Below are positions 61,092 through 64,000 of a stretch of DNA of 64,000 nucleotides, piece by piece (the stretch's first letter is position 1; the number at the start of each line of letters is the position of its first letter). The notes under the pieces are model-generated. The model was not told where the DNA came from. It did not search any database and saw only the letters and a program-made list of their open reading frames with translations. This stretch comes from Vreelandella malpeensis (GTDB lineage: Bacteria; Pseudomonadota; Gammaproteobacteria; Pseudomonadales; Halomonadaceae), in the NCBI RefSeq assembly GCF_020622355.1, contig NZ_WHVL01000001.1, positions 372,001 through 436,000 of the forward strand, read 5' to 3'. Position numbers and translations under genes: made by a program.

Positions 61092-62828
61092 TCAGTCGTC
61101 GCTTTTCGGCTTCGGCTCGGAGGTAGCCATGATGGTCTTCTGCATCTTGGCACCCTCGCCCTTGGCGATGTCATCGTGGCTCATCACCATGATATCGCGC
61201 GGCCACCACTCCGGATGATGATCGCGGATGAAGGTGAGCATCTTCTCGCGCAGTTCGACCTCGGTGTACCAGCCCAGCAGCGGCTCGGCGGTGACGAAGT
61301 AGCAGGTCAAGGTCTGCTGCGAACCGTTTTGCGCCGTCACCGCACACATCAAGCGGTGGTTTTCGACCACGTGCTCCTGCTGCTCGGCGTACTCCATGAA
61401 CTTCTTGCGCAGGGTGTTGATGTTGGCGCTGATATGCAGCGTCAGCTCCACGTAGCGGTAGAGCTTGGAGCTCTTGACCGAGAGGTTCTCGAAGGGTTTG
61501 GAAACGAAGTAAGTTACCGGCACGATCAGGCGCCGCTCGTCCCACACCCGCAAGCGAATGTAGGTATAGAAGATCCCCTCGACGTAGCTCCAGTGCCCCT
61601 CGAACATGACCAGATCGCCCACGCGGATGGGCTTTGCCAGCGACAGCTGAAACGACGACAGAATGTTGCCCAGCACCGCCTGCCCCGCGATACCCACCAG
61701 CACCGCCAGCACGCTTGCGGACGCCAGGATGGAGAGGCCCAGCGTCTCGAAGAGCTGAATCTGGCCCAGTACGTAGAGCGATACGCCCACCACGGTGAAC
61801 AGGATGATCGCCCGGCGCGCGGCGTAGAGCGAGGTCAGAAAACGGCGCTCGTCGCGGGACTTGGTGTCGTCGATTTCACCCACGAGCTTGCGCGCCATGT
61901 TGAGCATGATGGTATCGACCAGGCGCAGCGCGATGGAACCCAGACTCCAGGCGATGATCATCACCAGCAGCACCCGGAACGTGGTCGTGGCCATGGCGGA
62001 AAACGACACCACGTAGTCCAGCATCGTGCGCGTGATGAAGGCGATCACCAGCAGCGATACGGGCAGCTTGATGCGCATGACAAAAATCGTGATGCCCCCC
62101 GAGGGCAGCAAGTGTGCCAGGAACTCGACGATCTTGATGATGATCCAGCCCAGCGTTGCGATCAGCAGCAAGAACAGCGGAATGGCGATCCACTCCCACA
62201 CCATGAGCGGCCCGAGCGACACCTTCAAACGCTCGGGAAGCTGCTGCTCGAACCAGGAGGGGCCGTAGGCGTCATACAGCGTTGAAATGGACGCCACGCT
62301 TTCCGGCATGATCAACCAGACCGGTTCGTCGTCCTCGAGGGAGTAGCGGCCCATGCGGATATCGTAGGCCTCGCCGCCGGACTCGAGGGCGGTCAGTTCG
62401 ATGTCGCGGCGCGGCTGGCCGGCCAGAGGATTCTCCCCGGCGGTGCTCTCGATCGCCGCGTCCTGGCGCGAGGAGAGGCTCGAGGCGGTCAACCAGTCAC
62501 CCCGCTTGAACACCTCGGCGAGCTGCCTGGCGAGTTCGGCGCCCCGCTCGCGCTGATCGACGGCGTCGATGTCCGCCAGGTTGAGGATATGCGCCGCATC
62601 GGCATACTCCTCCTGGTCGGTGAGGGTCAAAAAGCTTCTGATCGCCTCCCTCGGGGTGGAGCGGCTCACTTCCTCGGGTGGCTCCCCCAAGCCCTCGTTG
62701 AGGGTATCGACGTTGAACCACAGGCCATCGCTTTCGCCTTCGGTCTGCGCTTGGGCCTGGGCGATGCCCAGCAGCAGGCAGGAACTCATGCCAAGCGTCA
62801 TGACGACTCGCCAGATACTTCGTCTCAT
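61092..62828 (-). CDS. Mechanosensitive ion channel family protein (MscS type)
   Basis: A 578-residue inner-membrane protein: signal peptide (AQAQA near 28), a periplasmic domain to about 205, then TM helices from about 210 to 400. The pore helix and beta domain are recognisable from LAVLVGIAGQAVLGNILSSFQLSLAKPIRVGDLVMFEGHWSYVEGI. The C-terminal cytoplasmic part ends at residue 578. It releases solutes on hypo-osmotic shock, fitting a halophile. Confidence 0.92.
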   Translation of the reverse strand: MRRSIWRVVMTLGMSSCLLLGIAQAQAQTEGESDGLWFNVDTLNEGLGEPPEEVSRSTPREAIRSFLTLTDQEEYADAAHILNLADIDAVDQRERGAELARQLAEVFKRGDWLTASSLSSRQDAAIESTAGENPLAGQPRRDIELTALESGGEAYDIRMGRYSLEDDEPVWLIMPESVASISTLYDAYGPSWFEQQLPERLKVSLGPLMVWEWIAIPLFLLLIATLGWIIIKIVEFLAHLLPSGGITIFVMRIKLPVSLLVIAFITRTMLDYVVSFSAMATTTFRVLLVMIIAWSLGSIALRLVDTIMLNMARKLVGEIDDTKSRDERRFLTSLYAARRAIILFTVVGVSLYVLGQIQLFETLGLSILASASVLAVLVGIAGQAVLGNILSSFQLSLAKPIRVGDLVMFEGHWSYVEGIFYTYIRLRVWDERRLIVPVTYFVSKPFENLSVKSSKLYRYVELTLHISANINTLRKKFMEYAEQQEHVVENHRLMCAVTAQNGSQQTLTCYFVTAEPLLGWYTEVELREKMLTFIRDHHPEWWPRDIMVMSHDDIAKGEGAKMQKTIMATSEPKPKSDD

Positions 62829-62861
62829 TGCTGTCCATCCCTGGTGTACTCAAGCGGTAAC

Positions 62862-62885
62862 GACGCCCGGCCGTGGCCGGGCGTC
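62862..62885. other. Perfect 11-bp hairpin between the channel and glutamate-synthase-like genes
   Basis: GACGCCCGGCC, loop GT, GGCCGGGCGTC; no T run on either side, so its role is unclear. Confidence 0.5.
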
Positions 62886-62940
62886 TCGCATCGCGCCAAG
62901 GTTAGCGCATTTCGGCCTCGCTCGCGCTCTCGCCCGGGGC

Positions 62941-64000
62941 CTATTCGAGCTTGGTCATGCGTAGTCGCGCGATCTGCGCGGGCGGCTGGAAGGAGTCGGT
63001 GCGCGCCTGCTTCCAGTAGTGGCTGAAGACCGTATGTTCGGGTTCACCCTCGAGCAGCTCGTTGGGCTTGAGGAAGGTGAAGATCTGATCCAGCGACTGC
63101 ACCTCGTTGTCCGAGACGCGGCGAATGATGTGCTCCGGGCCCAGCTCCAGCGGATGCTTGAGCCCCGCGGCGGCGAGCATTTCGGCCAGTGCCCGCAGCG
63201 TGTTGTCGTGGAAGTGATAGACCCGGGCGCTCTTGTCCTCCACGTCCAGGTGCCGGCTGCGCCGCGGGTTCTGGGTCGCCACGCCGCTTGGGCACTTGTC
63301 GGAGTGGCAGTTGAGCGCCTGGATGCAGCCCAGCGAGAACATGAAGCCACGAGCCGCGTTGCACCAGTCAGCCCCCAGCGCCAGGGTTCGGGCGATCTGG
63401 AAGCCGGAGGTGATCTTGCCCGCCGCACCGATACGGATCTCCTCGCGAAGCCCCGCCCCCACCAGGGGTGTTGTGAACAAGCGTGAGCGCCTCGGTCAGC
63501 GGCACGCCGAGGCGGTTGATGAACTCCAGAGGGGCGGCGCCGGTGCCGCCCTCGCCCCCATCCACGACGATGAAATCCGGCCGCTGGCCGGTCTCGAGCA
63601 TCGCCTTGACGATGGCGAACCACTCCCAAGGGTGGCCGATCGCCAGCTTGAACCCCACGGGCTTGCCGCCGGAGAGCTCACGTAGCCGGCCGATGAAGGC
63701 CATCAGCTCGAGCGGCGTGGTGAAGGCGCTGTGCGCCGCCGGCGAGATCACGTCCTGGCCCATCGGCACCTCGCGCGCCTCGGCGATCTCGCGGGTCACC
63801 TTGGCAGCGGGCAGAATGCCGCCGTGGCCGGGCTTGGCACCTTGGGAGAGCTTGATCTCGATCATCTTGACCTGATCGGCGCGCGCATTCTCGGCGAAGC
63901 GCTCTGCGTTGAAGGTGCCGTCGTCGTGGCGACAGCCGAAATAGCCGGAGGCGATCTCCCACACCAGGTCACCGCCGTGCAAGCGGTGGTAGCGCGAGAT
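62941..64000 (-). pseudogene. FMN-binding glutamate synthase-family protein, partial and frameshifted
   Basis: The 3' part of a GltB-like FMN/Fe-S domain protein; the 5' part lies beyond the right edge. From 64000 to about 63468 the frame encodes LVWEIASGYFGCRH, IEIKLSQGAKPGHGGILPAAKV and FIVVDGGEGGTGAAPLEFINRLG; it then shifts into the frame of 62941-63480 (LVGAGLREEIRIGAAGKITSGFQIAR, CNAARGFMFSLGCIQALNCHSDKCPSGVATQ). Removing one G of the plus-strand GGGG at 63465-63468 restores VHNTLVGAGLR. The 3Fe-4S cysteines (LGCIQALNCHSDKCPSG) are intact. Either a disrupted gene or a sequencing/assembly error. Confidence 0.82.

Overview
The window looks like chromosomal DNA from a moderately halophilic gammaproteobacterium of the Halomonadaceae (Halomonas type). 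This is inferred from high GC, acidic proteins, E. coli-like orthologs (GudD, GarD, PoxB, SpeG, YojI, RlmA, CurA, Gcd) and the abundance of TRAP and tripartite tricarboxylate (TTT) transporters. No rRNA, tRNA, phage, IS element or CRISPR array was recognised.

Region 1 (1-20.9 kb) is a sugar-acid (aldarate) island, all on the minus strand. It holds a TRAP transporter (dctPQM, partial), a YiaK-like 2,3-diketo-L-gulonate reductase, and three complete TTT transporters interleaved with two glucarate dehydratases, a galactarate dehydratase, 5-dehydro-4-deoxyglucarate dehydratase and 2-oxoglutarate semialdehyde dehydrogenase. Together these enzymes convert glucarate or galactarate to 2-oxoglutarate. 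Four transcription units (TRAP, kdgD-gudD-TTT-KGSADH, a stand-alone TTT, TTT-garD-gudD2) each carry the same 18-bp palindrome (WTGTATGATGTATKACAA type) upstream. They therefore look like one regulon, whose regulator is not in the window.

Region 2 (20.9-25.9 kb) has poxB, a 37-codon Trp-rich orphan small gene with its own promoter, Shine-Dalgarno and terminator, speG overlapping an FAD oxidoreductase gene, and ltaE.

Region 3 (25.9-36.8 kb) is a Fur-type iron island: fused FhuB-type permease, siderophore-interacting ferric reductase, a frameshifted cytochrome b561, FhuC-type ATPase, FhuD-type binding protein, TonB receptor, FhuF-type reductase, YojI-type exporter and an intact cytochrome b561. 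Five Fur-box-like sites lie at the promoters.

Region 4 (36.8-48.9 kb) is mixed: LysR regulator and YddG-like exporter, a Nudix protein with a degenerate box, a DUF3298 lipoprotein, a four-repeat acidic surface protein, an RlpA-like protein, curA, and PQQ glucose dehydrogenase (gcd) convergent with a PqqU/YncD-like TonB receptor, then a Pmp3-type small membrane protein.

Region 5 (48.9-54.9 kb) has a dicarboxylate symporter and a fourth TTT system divergent from a HutC-type GntR regulator, then a cold-shock gene. Region 6 (54.9-64 kb) has rlmA, an HTH regulator with a tandemly repeated 3' end, a fused LplT/Aas-type phospholipid-remodelling protein, a nitroreductase, a mechanosensitive channel, and a frameshifted partial glutamate-synthase-family gene.

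Noteworthy points are the shared operator, four TTT systems in 64 kb, short tandem repeats that duplicate stop codons, a perfect 13-bp inverted repeat upstream of gcd, a D/N-rich insertion in Gcd, and two frameshifts, each one extra C in a C-run followed by TGG.
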